This document shows positions 26,146-33,043 of a DNA stretch of 64,000 nucleotides, one piece after another; within the stretch, counting starts at the first letter, position 1; each line of letters begins with the position of its first letter. The stretch spans positions 186,001-250,000 of the forward strand of contig NZ_JACHXK010000003.1 in assembly GCF_014192105.1 (NCBI RefSeq). The letters run 5' to 3'. The stretch is from Paenibacillus phyllosphaerae (GTDB taxonomy: Bacteria > Bacillota > Bacilli > Paenibacillales > Paenibacillaceae). A program made the position numbers and the translations under genes. Under the pieces are notes generated by a model. That model was not told where the DNA came from, did not search any database, and saw only the letters and a list, made by a program, of their open reading frames with translations.

Positions 26146-27375
26146 TTGGTGGACCGTTTGAGTAAATCGATCTTGTCCTTCCTGGACAAGCACGGTCAGG
26201 CGCTCGTGGATTTCAAGGCGGATACGCAAATGAGATTCAACGACGAAATGATCGTCCAATCCGAGTATGAGCTGGAGCTTCAACGGCGTGGCGAGAAGCT
26301 GATCAGCAAGAAAATTTATGAGCTGCAGCGCGTATCGACCAAGCTGGAGTCGCAGAAGAACGATATCTCCAAAGTGATTCTGTCCGCCAAGGAAAGCGGC
26401 CAGCCGATCGATCACGATCTATATGAGCAGGAGAACATGTTAGCGGTGAAGATATCGCTGCTGGACCGGGCGATTGAGATTAAGCGCCAGTATCAGAAGG
26501 AACCGACGCATGAGGTTGAGCGTAACATTCTCGATCACGGACTCATCTATGCGACAAGTCCGAACGAGAAGACGCTCGAGAAGCTGCGTACGAAAGACGG
26601 CATTATCGAACTGAGCAAGAAGGGCTTCCGCAGATTGTACTACCGCAACGAGAACGGGGCGCTCTTGACGCCGCAAGATATGAAGGTGTTCGTCGGCTTG
26701 TTCAAGCTGTGGGCGGACAAGGGGCGCAATGCGCACTTCTCCTTCAAATTCTCGGAGCTGGCCGAGGTTATCTATTCGGAGAAGACGGGCGGGGAGTATG
26801 CCATCATGGAGAAGGCGCTGAACAATCTGGCGCAGACTTCGATCATTATGGAAGAATACTTCAACCCGAAGACCGGCAAGCGGACAAGAACGGTCACGCA
26901 TAATCCGATCTCGACCGCGGATATCGACTCGGAGATGATGCAAGCAGACATTACGTTCAGTAATTACATGCACGAAAGCTTGGCGGCGGGCAACGTCGTA
27001 TTCATCTCGATGGCGCTCTATAATGACCTCGCATCGCCGACGTCCAAGAGCTTGTATCTGACGATCTCGAACCGGATGAAGGATCAGGAGTATGGCATGG
27101 ATATCGATACGCTGATCGAGCATATCGGGCTCCATTCCAGTACGCGTCCGAAAGCGGTGCAGACGATCAAGGAAAGTATGCAGGAACTGAAGGATTTTGG
27201 TTTTTTGAGCGATTTTGACTTTATTTACAAAGGCGGCTGGAACACGGCCAAGAAAGTGATCTTCACCCCCAGCGAGTGGGCGCGGAAGGTCGGATTCGGT
27301 CATCAGCTGTCGCTCGCCGCGATGGAAGTGCAAGCGACAATCGATGAGATCGGGATAGAAGCCGAAAGATCGTAA
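26146..27375 (+). CDS. Plasmid-type replication initiator (Rep_3-like, two winged helices)
   Basis: A 409-residue soluble protein. Residues 1-150 are helical and partly coiled coil. Two winged-helix units follow: LTPQDMKVFVGLFKLW with FKFSELAEVI near 185-215, and ISMALYNDLASPTSKSLYLTI with DIDTLIEHIGL and KAVQTIKESMQELKDFGFL near 285-350. This order is that of iteron-binding Rep proteins. The array of 11 iterons begins 105 bases after its stop, which strongly supports the call. The start (TTG 26146 or GTG 26149) has no good ribosome binding site and a very short leader, suggesting low expression. No partition, resolvase or mobilisation gene is adjacent. Confidence 0.75.
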   Translation: MVDRLSKSILSFLDKHGQALVDFKADTQMRFNDEMIVQSEYELELQRRGEKLISKKIYELQRVSTKLESQKNDISKVILSAKESGQPIDHDLYEQENMLAVKISLLDRAIEIKRQYQKEPTHEVERNILDHGLIYATSPNEKTLEKLRTKDGIIELSKKGFRRLYYRNENGALLTPQDMKVFVGLFKLWADKGRNAHFSFKFSELAEVIYSEKTGGEYAIMEKALNNLAQTSIIMEEYFNPKTGKRTRTVTHNPISTADIDSEMMQADITFSNYMHESLAAGNVVFISMALYNDLASPTSKSLYLTISNRMKDQEYGMDIDTLIEHIGLHSSTRPKAVQTIKESMQELKDFGFLSDFDFIYKGGWNTAKKVIFTPSEWARKVGFGHQLSLAAMEVQATIDEIGIEAERS

Positions 27376-27430
27376 GATCTGGAGGCTTCTTTTTTATGCG
27401 GACATGCGTTCGGTTTCGGGAGGGGAGAGA

Positions 27431-27461
27431 CGGACAATTGTCTTTAAATCGGACAATTGTC
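27431..27461 (+). repeat. Pair of 12-bp palindrome-containing direct repeats
   Basis: CGGACAATTGTC at 27431-27442 and 27450-27461, 19 bases apart. Each includes the perfect 10-bp palindrome GACAATTGTC. They sit between the Rep gene and the iterons, beside an A/T-rich stretch (27443-27481) that could be an opening region. Confidence 0.75.
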
Positions 27462-27480
27462 AAAAAAACTTTTAAATTTC

Positions 27481-27708
27481 TATCCGCTGTACTCCGTTTT
27501 AAAAGCCGCTGCACTCCGTTTTTCTATCCTCTGTACTCCATCAAACTATCCGCTGTACTCCGTTCTATCCTCTGCACTCCATCGGTCTATCCGCTGTACT
27601 CCATTCTATCCGCTGTACTCCATTTTTCTATCCTCTGTACTCCATATTATTATCCGCTGTACTCCGTTCTATCCTGTCTACTCCACATTTCTATCCTCTC
27701 TACTCCGT
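27481..27708 (+). repeat. Iteron array, 11 copies
   Basis: Eleven copies of a sequence close to TATCCGCTGTACTCC. The CC of each TATCC falls at 27484, 27506, 27528, 27550, 27569, 27591, 27610, 27632, 27654, 27673 and 27695, so the spacing is 22, 22, 22, 19, 22, 19, 22, 22, 19 and 22 bases. Position 6 alternates G or T and the last copies drift. A spacing near two helical turns and the adjacent Rep gene identify this as an iteron-type replication origin or copy-control locus. Confidence 0.85.
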
Positions 27709-27776
27709 TTGCCAAATCATTTTTCGTCTGTTAATGTCGAATGGTAAGACGCATATAAGAAGTTCAAACCGCTCTC

Positions 27777-28029
27777 GAAAGACTCCAAACTTTCAAGGGC
27801 AAACGGCTCTCGGAAGACTCCAACTTCCGCCTGCTCGTTGGTGAATACATAGCACTACAATATAGCAATAAAAAACCCCCGTACGAATACGGGGGTGAAA
27901 AGTAGATAAGTAAAGTCTCCAAACTTTACTTGCTTGCCCCCAGCTCCAACTGGGAACATTCGATAACAGTGAACAATGAATAGGCGGTTCTAACTTCATC
28001 TGCTGATCTTCCCTGCTCCAACAGGGAAG
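27777..28029. repeat. Five stem-loops sharing a CTCCAA loop
   Basis: Hairpins with different stems and a constant loop: GAAAG/CTTTC (27777-27794), CGGAAG/CTTCCG (27811-27829), AAGTAAAG/CTTTACTT (27908-27931), CCCAG/CTGGG (27939-27954) and CTTCCCTG/CAGGGAAG (28008-28029). The loops are ACTCCAAA, ACTCCAA, TCTCCAAA, CTCCAA and CTCCAA; on the minus strand they read TTGGAG. Stem sequences differ but always pair, so the structure rather than the sequence appears to be kept. Confidence 0.8.
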
Positions 28030-28107
28030 CAGCAATTCCACATGTCCTTTTTTCGCGCAAAAATGCGATTAAAAAGGTCTGCTTTAGTTTTGCCTTTTTA
28101 GGTCATT
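27870..28107 (-). ncRNA. Predicted minus-strand small RNA with TTGGAG-loop hairpins
   Basis: A minus-strand promoter (TTTACG, 17 bases, TATAAT; 28142 to 28114) predicts a start near 28107. An intrinsic terminator, CCCCCGTA-TTCG-TACGGGGG followed by six T on the minus strand (27895 to 27870), predicts the end. The roughly 238-nt RNA would contain three of the five hairpins, each exposing UUGGAG in the loop, plus AAAGGACAUGUGGA near its 5' end. No sensible ORF fits. GGA in hairpin loops is what CsrA/RsmA proteins bind, so a CsrA-titrating RNA is one hypothesis. Confidence 0.5.
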
Positions 28108-28142
28108 GACTTTATTATAACGCCCGCTCCGGCTGACGTAAA
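28090..28142. promoter_or_regulatory. Overlapping divergent promoters
   Basis: Plus strand: TTGCCT (28090) and TATTAT (28113), spacer 17, leading to the gene at 28201. Minus strand: TTTACG (28142-28137) and TATAAT (28119-28114), spacer 17, leading to the predicted small RNA. The two -10 elements occupy the same bases, so the promoters should exclude each other. Confidence 0.5.
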
Positions 28143-28200
28143 GTCGATTCGACCGAAGTTCTTTCACGAATCCTGATAAGGAAGGAGGTCGAAGCCGGAT

Positions 28201-29496
28201 ATGGACAAGAAACAACGCGTCAAGCAGGCAAACTCGCTTAGTTACATGGAACTGAATAACGCGAACAAGGGCGCGACATATCCGGTCTCGGTCGACTATA
28301 CCTTCCTTCATGATTTATTCAGCATCGAGCAGGCCTATGATGAGGATGAAGCGAAGATGTTCCGTCGCAACAGCCACCCTGTACGCAAATTTCACGTGAC
28401 CGCTATGTCTCTGCGGCTTATGATGACGATCTTCCGGCGCTTCAATACTGAAGGGTCGCTTGTTGGCGTTTCCGTTCACCGGCTCTATAAACTGATGAAT
28501 GAAGAGTATGAACAACCTGGATCCAAAGAGCAGTTCTACGCAGAGGTGCAAAAGTTTATCGAGCTGAAGTTGATCTCGACGACACGCAGCGGCATTATCT
28601 CGGAATGGCGCGTGGAATCTTTCAAACGCCGTTCCGGGCGTTTCGTGCTGTTCCATCCGGTCGTGTTCACGAAGGCGTTCACCGATCTGCCCGTCTCGGC
28701 CCAGAAGCTGTATCTGTATCTGATCAGCCGCAATGGCGATAAGGTACGCACCGAATTCAAGGAATTCCTAAGCGAGGATTGCTGGCTCTATACGTTGACG
28801 CACAAGTCCCGTCCGGCTCAAGTGCGGGAGCTGCTTCATCAATTGGCTAATCTGGCGCCGCATCCTGGCCAGCCGCTGCTGTCGGAGACAAAGGTCGCCA
28901 AAGATTCGCTTGGACGATGGTCGGTTGTCTGCGTTCCGAATCCGGCCTATCAGGTGCGGCACGAAGCAGGCAGACATTACCGTTTCATACCGAAAGCGAA
29001 GGTACCGTACTCCAAGACGGTATCGCGTCTTCGCATGTTGCTACATTATTATAAGCTGGGCGAGGTCGAGCTGATGGAGAACGGACGCACTTTCTTGCGG
29101 CTCGTTCAACTGCTTCACCGCTCAGGGCTAAAGACCGTTCGCTACGCGGCAATCCGGCTGCGGGAGCTGATGGAGCGTGGGCATTTATTCGCAGGCGATC
29201 CCGTTCGTGTGCTGGAGTCCGAACTTGCGGACCGAGCATTCCAATCCTATATGGATGCAGCCAAGCGGACCGGTCTGTACGCGTTCATTGGCGGCGATGA
29301 GTCAGATGCCTTCGCAAGCGCACGTCCGCTGCAATTCTACCGGACCATTCGCGGGCATTTTTCGCTTCGTTCGTTCCAATCGGTCTGCAAGCGGGCATTG
29401 CCGATGCTTCAGCATGCCAGGGATTGCGCCGCGGCTGGCGCGCCAGAGGAATTCTATCTCGAGGATTTCCTGATCGAACGCTTCGCGCGAGCTTAA
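28201..29496 (+). CDS. Uncharacterised Rep-associated protein
   Basis: A 431-residue soluble protein with an AAGGAGGT site about 11 bases before the ATG. No family is recognised. The region LPVSAQKLYLYLISRNGDKVRTEFKEFL with REMFRRFNTEG-like helices and the segment HYRFIPKAKVPYSKTVSRLRML has the helix-strand rhythm of winged-helix initiator proteins (core SAQKLYLYLISRNG), comparable to SKSLYLTISNRMKD in the upstream Rep. It is basic and lies on the other side of the iterons and hairpins. It could be a second initiator, a copy-control factor or a DNA-binding partner. Confidence 0.7.
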   Translation: MDKKQRVKQANSLSYMELNNANKGATYPVSVDYTFLHDLFSIEQAYDEDEAKMFRRNSHPVRKFHVTAMSLRLMMTIFRRFNTEGSLVGVSVHRLYKLMNEEYEQPGSKEQFYAEVQKFIELKLISTTRSGIISEWRVESFKRRSGRFVLFHPVVFTKAFTDLPVSAQKLYLYLISRNGDKVRTEFKEFLSEDCWLYTLTHKSRPAQVRELLHQLANLAPHPGQPLLSETKVAKDSLGRWSVVCVPNPAYQVRHEAGRHYRFIPKAKVPYSKTVSRLRMLLHYYKLGEVELMENGRTFLRLVQLLHRSGLKTVRYAAIRLRELMERGHLFAGDPVRVLESELADRAFQSYMDAAKRTGLYAFIGGDESDAFASARPLQFYRTIRGHFSLRSFQSVCKRALPMLQHARDCAAAGAPEEFYLEDFLIERFARA

Positions 29497-29516
29497 TAGA
29501 AGATTTAGATTTTGCA

Positions 29517-29540
29517 AGCCCCCTGCAGTTTAAGGGGGTT
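29517..29540. terminator. Terminator-like hairpin
   Basis: AGCCCCCT and AAGGGGGTT form a stem over a 7-base loop after the Rep-associated gene. The T tract is short (TTATTT), so strength is uncertain. Confidence 0.55.
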
Positions 29541-29874
29541 ATTTGCGTTTGCCTCTTCGCCCATCTTCAACCAAGCGGATGACCCCATTGCTGTTCTCGC
29601 CTCGTAATCGACCCCCTGTTTGTTGCAATCTTTCTACTATATAGGTTGATGAAGCTGCATGAACGATAATGATCCGGTTACGAATCCAGACAGATACCGT
29701 CCCTTCGCCTCCGCTTGCCTGTACATCGGTTAATGTTTCAGACAGAAGATGTGGATAGTATTCGATTCCTGTTGGCAGTATTCTTGGCTGACTCCTTAAT
29801 CTTGCTGCTTGTCCTAACCGGCCTGCGTTGTTCTGTATTCTTGACGAATATCGGATTTCGTCTGAATTTGTCAC
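29539..29874 (-). CDS. Doubtful hypothetical protein
   Basis: A 111-codon frame read from GTG with no ribosome binding site. The C-terminal part (GTVSVWIRNRIIIVHAASSTYIVERLQQ) looks protein-like, with alternating strand and helix, but the N-terminal 40 residues are unconvincing. Base composition is lower in GC than the surrounding genes. It may be a degraded gene or a chance frame. Confidence 0.25.
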   Translation of the reverse strand: MTNSDEIRYSSRIQNNAGRLGQAARLRSQPRILPTGIEYYPHLLSETLTDVQASGGEGTVSVWIRNRIIIVHAASSTYIVERLQQTGGRLRGENSNGVIRLVEDGRRGKRK

Positions 29875-30109
29875 GCCTATCGACTGTCAAGGCTGAAAAA
29901 ATAATAGATTGCTAGATGCAAAGCCTTGCCCCGCCTGCAATCAATGCCTTATGAAACAGACGCTAATAGATTTTTCTTTAATAAGATTCTTATTTTAAAA
30001 AGATAGAAACACCATCGTTCATCTTCTCATTCCCGAGTTCAAATTCAGTTCATAAAGGAGCGATAAGATCTCCTCATACGAGATGAGAACCGAATAAGGA
30101 GGAACAACG
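29875..30109. other. Intergenic region before the ABC exporter
   Basis: A/T-rich stretch without a convincing gene. It contains an AATAAG-ATT-CTTATT inverted repeat at 29980-29994 and ends in the GGAGG site of the ABC ATPase gene. No clear -35/-10 pair was identified. Confidence 0.4.
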
Positions 30110-31132
30110 ATGAGCAAGAAACACAACAACATAGACCAAGGGAAACGCGAGTGGGCGGTAGAAGCGCGCGGGCTGGTCAAAATGTTCGGGAACCATCGGG
30201 CGGTCGACGGCGTGGATCTGAACGTGCGCGCCGGATCGATCTACGGGGTACTGGGGCCTAACGGCGCAGGGAAGACAACGACGATCCGGATGCTGGCGAC
30301 ATTGCTGCGGGCGGATGGAGGCTCGGCGAAGATTTTCGGACACGATGTGGTGAAAGAGTCGCAAATCGTCAGGCAGCTGATCGGCGTGACTGGGCAGTAT
30401 GCTTCAGTCGACGAATCGCTGAGCGCAACCGAGAATCTGGTGATATTCTCCAGACTGCTGGGGCTAGGAAGGGCGGAATCGAAGCGCAAGGCGGAGGAAC
30501 TGCTGGAAGAATTCGGACTGACGGAAGCAGCTAAGCGTCCGCTCAAAAATTTCTCGGGCGGGATGCGACGCAGGCTCGACCTGGCTGCCAGCCTTATCGC
30601 GCAGCCGCCGCTCATCTTCCTGGATGAACCGACGACCGGGCTTGATCCGCGCACGCGTGCACAAATGTGGGAGACGATCCGGCGACTCGTGAATACGGGC
30701 TCGACCGTATTGCTCACCACGCAATATCTCGAGGAAGCCGATCAACTGGCGGACCGGATTGCGGTCATTGACCGCGGCCGTGTCGTCGCGGAAGGCACGG
30801 TAGATGAATTGAAGGCGTCCGTCGGCACGTCGTCGCTCCATCTGAGCGTACAAGAGGCCGGTGATATGGCCGAAGCGCGCAAAATCGTCGAGCAGGTGCT
30901 GCAGGTGCAGTCCAGCATTTCTTCGGAAGCAGGCAAAATAACGGCGCCGATGGCGAATGCGGATCTGGTAACCGATCTGCTCATCGCGCTCCGCGGGCAA
31001 GGGATCGGCTTGTCGGAGATGAGCGTGCAGAAGCCAACGCTCGACGAAGTGTTCCTGACCATTACCGGCCATGGCGTCACGGATGCCGAGCAGACGACCG
31101 CTCATAAATCGAAACAGTCGGAGGAAGCTTAA
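30110..31132 (+). CDS. ABC exporter ATPase (DrrA-like)
   Basis: A 340-residue ABC ATPase with Walker A GPNGAGKTTT, signature FSGGMRRRLDLA, Walker B LIFLDEPTTGLD and a C-terminal extension (SLHLSVQEAGDMAEARK onward) as in the daunorubicin-resistance DrrA group. It would energise export of a hydrophobic compound with the permease encoded 2 bases downstream. The start has AAGGAGGA 7 bases before it. No regulator gene is adjacent. The exported compound is unknown. Confidence 0.92.
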   Translation: MSKKHNNIDQGKREWAVEARGLVKMFGNHRAVDGVDLNVRAGSIYGVLGPNGAGKTTTIRMLATLLRADGGSAKIFGHDVVKESQIVRQLIGVTGQYASVDESLSATENLVIFSRLLGLGRAESKRKAEELLEEFGLTEAAKRPLKNFSGGMRRRLDLAASLIAQPPLIFLDEPTTGLDPRTRAQMWETIRRLVNTGSTVLLTTQYLEEADQLADRIAVIDRGRVVAEGTVDELKASVGTSSLHLSVQEAGDMAEARKIVEQVLQVQSSISSEAGKITAPMANADLVTDLLIALRGQGIGLSEMSVQKPTLDEVFLTITGHGVTDAEQTTAHKSKQSEEA

Positions 31133-31134
31133 GT

Positions 31135-31950
31135 ATGAAAACAACCTCGATTAAACCGGGATTCGGCCGGCAGTTGAAGAACTCCACCAGCCTCGGGCAG
31201 ACGATCCGCAACTCGCTGACCATGGCCTATCGCGGGCTGCTCAAAATTAAACGAACGCCGGAGCAGCTGTTCGACGTCACGCTCCAACCGATCATTTTCA
31301 CCCTCATGTTCACGTATATTTTCGGCGGCGCCATCTCCGGCGACGTGCAAAGCTATCTGCCCGTCATCATCCCGGGCATTCTCGTCCAGACCGTTATTAC
31401 GACTTCGATCGTGACCGGCGTGCAGCTGCGCGAGGATATGGACAAAGGGGTATTCGACCGGTTCAAATCACTGCCGATCGCGCGGATAGCCCCGCTAGCC
31501 GGCGCCTTGCTCGCAGATACCGTGCGCTATACGATCGCAACCACGCTAACCTTTTCGATGGGCTACGTCATGGGCTACAGACCGGAAGGCGGGCTTGGAT
31601 ATGTAGCGCTTGCCGCGCTGCTCGTTATATTCTGCTCCTGGTCGATGAGCTGGATCTTCGCTTTCTTCGGCGTCATTGCCCGTACCGCTTCCAGCGTGCA
31701 AGGGATCTCGATGCTCGTGTTATTCCCGCTCACCTTCCTGTCCAACGCGTTCGTGCCGGTTGATACCATGCCCAATTGGCTGCAGTGGTTCGTCGACATG
31801 AATCCGATCTCGCACCTTGTATCCGCCGTCCGCGATCTGACCAATACCGGTTCCGCAGGCTGGGACCTCACGATTTCGCTGATCGGGGCGCTTGTTATCG
31901 TGGCGATCTTCGCGCCGATTACGGTGCGTGCTTATATGCGCCGGACGTAA
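31135..31950 (+). CDS. ABC-2 type permease (DrrB-like)
   Basis: A 271-residue membrane protein with about six helices and the ABC-2 pattern PIIFTLMFTYIFGGAISG, VPGILVQ-like IIPGILVQTVITTSI and the closing DMNPISHLVSAVRDL. It is coupled to the ATPase gene (stop and start 2 bases apart). The pair forms a DrrAB-like exporter. Confidence 0.92.
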   Translation: MKTTSIKPGFGRQLKNSTSLGQTIRNSLTMAYRGLLKIKRTPEQLFDVTLQPIIFTLMFTYIFGGAISGDVQSYLPVIIPGILVQTVITTSIVTGVQLREDMDKGVFDRFKSLPIARIAPLAGALLADTVRYTIATTLTFSMGYVMGYRPEGGLGYVALAALLVIFCSWSMSWIFAFFGVIARTASSVQGISMLVLFPLTFLSNAFVPVDTMPNWLQWFVDMNPISHLVSAVRDLTNTGSAGWDLTISLIGALVIVAIFAPITVRAYMRRT

Positions 31951-32067
31951 GCGAGAATTTCCCGCGCTTGCGATGGTGAACACAAACCATTCACCGTGGG
32001 TAAAGTTGTTAACGCTGCTAGACTCTGCAAACAACCGAGTGCTATACTTAGAGCGGGTGAAGCGACG

Positions 32068-32697
32068 ATGAACAATGAGACTACGAACACGGAAGTCAAT
32101 GGCAATGAAGCAGAAACAGCCGAGAGCAATGAGAAATTGCTGGAGCTGGTCAAAGCGGTGTACCATAACGGCATGGTTGCGCTGAAGTCGCAATTCGAAC
32201 ATGTCGAAGGCCAGGTGCTGCACCAGCCTGTCTATGGTCCGGTATTTGTGTATCAGGTGAAGGACGAGGCGAATGACGGTTACGTCTGCGGATTCTTCCT
32301 TCGAGAGCTGGTAGCGAAGTTTCAGTCGGGCAACAACCCGGCCATGTGGATGGCGTCGTTCTTCTACGAATTGATGAAGACCAAGGGCGGCAAGCAGATG
32401 CAGAAACCTCCCGCGAACGAGGACGAAGCCAAAGCCATTATCGATAAGATTCTGGTCCCTCATTGCATCGAGGCGGTCCGTGAGGAGTTCGCGCCGGAGC
32501 AAGTTCACGCAGGTCTGGATTGGCACAAGGATCACGGTCCTGTATTCGAGACCGGATTCCCGCAATTCAAGGATGGCAATAATGTATGCGCTGTCCCGCT
32601 GCATCTTCTGCTCACGCACTACCTGCTTAACCGCGACCCTTCGGAGATTCTGCTGCAGGGCTTGTACAAAATTCGCGAAGAGCATGGCGTCAACTAA
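32068..32697 (+). CDS. Conserved-looking hypothetical protein
   Basis: A 209-residue soluble protein. Start 32068 is chosen over a longer frame because a GGGTGA site lies 7 bases before it and the polar N terminus (MNNETTNTEVNGNEAET) is typical of a free start. The rest is mixed helix and strand with HVEGQVLHQPVYGPVFVYQVKDE and a GFFLRELVAKF helix. I do not recognise the family. A TATACT at 32043-32048 may be its -10. It is followed by its own terminator. Confidence 0.75.
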   Translation: MNNETTNTEVNGNEAETAESNEKLLELVKAVYHNGMVALKSQFEHVEGQVLHQPVYGPVFVYQVKDEANDGYVCGFFLRELVAKFQSGNNPAMWMASFFYELMKTKGGKQMQKPPANEDEAKAIIDKILVPHCIEAVREEFAPEQVHAGLDWHKDHGPVFETGFPQFKDGNNVCAVPLHLLLTHYLLNRDPSEILLQGLYKIREEHGVN

Positions 32698-32760
32698 CAT
32701 TCGGCCAAGTATGCGTTGTCCTGAACAACATTGGCCAAGCTACCCTATACACCAAAGGAA

Positions 32761-32787
32761 CCACGTCCGAGAGGGCGTGGTTTTTAC
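32761..32787 (+). terminator. Rho-independent terminator
   Basis: ACCACG pairs with CGTGGT across a 10-base loop and is followed by TTTTT. Confidence 0.8.
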
Positions 32788-33043
32788 GTATATTGACAAG
32801 TCGGTTTCCGCTCGTGCTGATCGTTATTTTTCAAGGACGAAATCGCCAGTCCACCTCTGTTTCACCTTCTTTAGTCCGGTTGAACTACCCAATGAAGCTC
32901 CGTTTTAATCAAATTTTCAGCGTTTTTCGCCCGTTTTCCGTAATTCTGTGAAAATGTTAATCCTACGGGCGTATTTTGCTGTGTTATAATTTGGCCTAGT
33001 AGAAGGGGCGTACAACAATTTCGTTCAAGCGAAGGAGGTACAC
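32788..33043. other. Intergenic region before the SleB-type gene
   Basis: No gene seen. An extended -10, TGT-TATAAT (32982-32990), lies about 50 bases before the ribosome binding site of the hydrolase gene and is its likely promoter; no good -35 accompanies it. Confidence 0.45.

Noticed and set aside
27651-27659. TTATCCGCT as a DnaA box
   Set aside because: It differs from TTATCCACA in two positions and is simply part of the iteron consensus; no other DnaA-box cluster was found nearby.
27481-27708. CRISPR array
   Set aside because: Repeat cores are about 15 bases at 19- or 22-base periods, leaving gaps of only 4-7 bases; there are no unique spacers and no cas genes.
27396-27734. A 112-codon plus-strand frame and a 96-codon frame through the iteron array
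   Set aside because: The repeated peptide (YPLYSIL...) is only the translation of the DNA repeats, is open in more than one frame and has no ribosome binding site.
27793-28041. 82-codon minus-strand frame overlapping the predicted small RNA
   Set aside because: No ribosome binding site, crosses the terminator hairpin, and the peptide has no protein-like pattern.
27870-28107. Minus-strand RNA as classical antisense of the second Rep-associated mRNA
   Set aside because: The predicted plus-strand start (about 28125) lies beyond the start of the minus-strand RNA, so the two transcripts would not overlap. It stays possible only if the plus transcript begins further upstream, for example at TTAATG-17-TATAAG (27731-27759).
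30110-31950. Self-resistance exporter of the biosynthetic operon at 9.4-17 kb
   Set aside because: The DrrAB-like genes are more than 13 kb away with many unrelated operons between; nothing links them.
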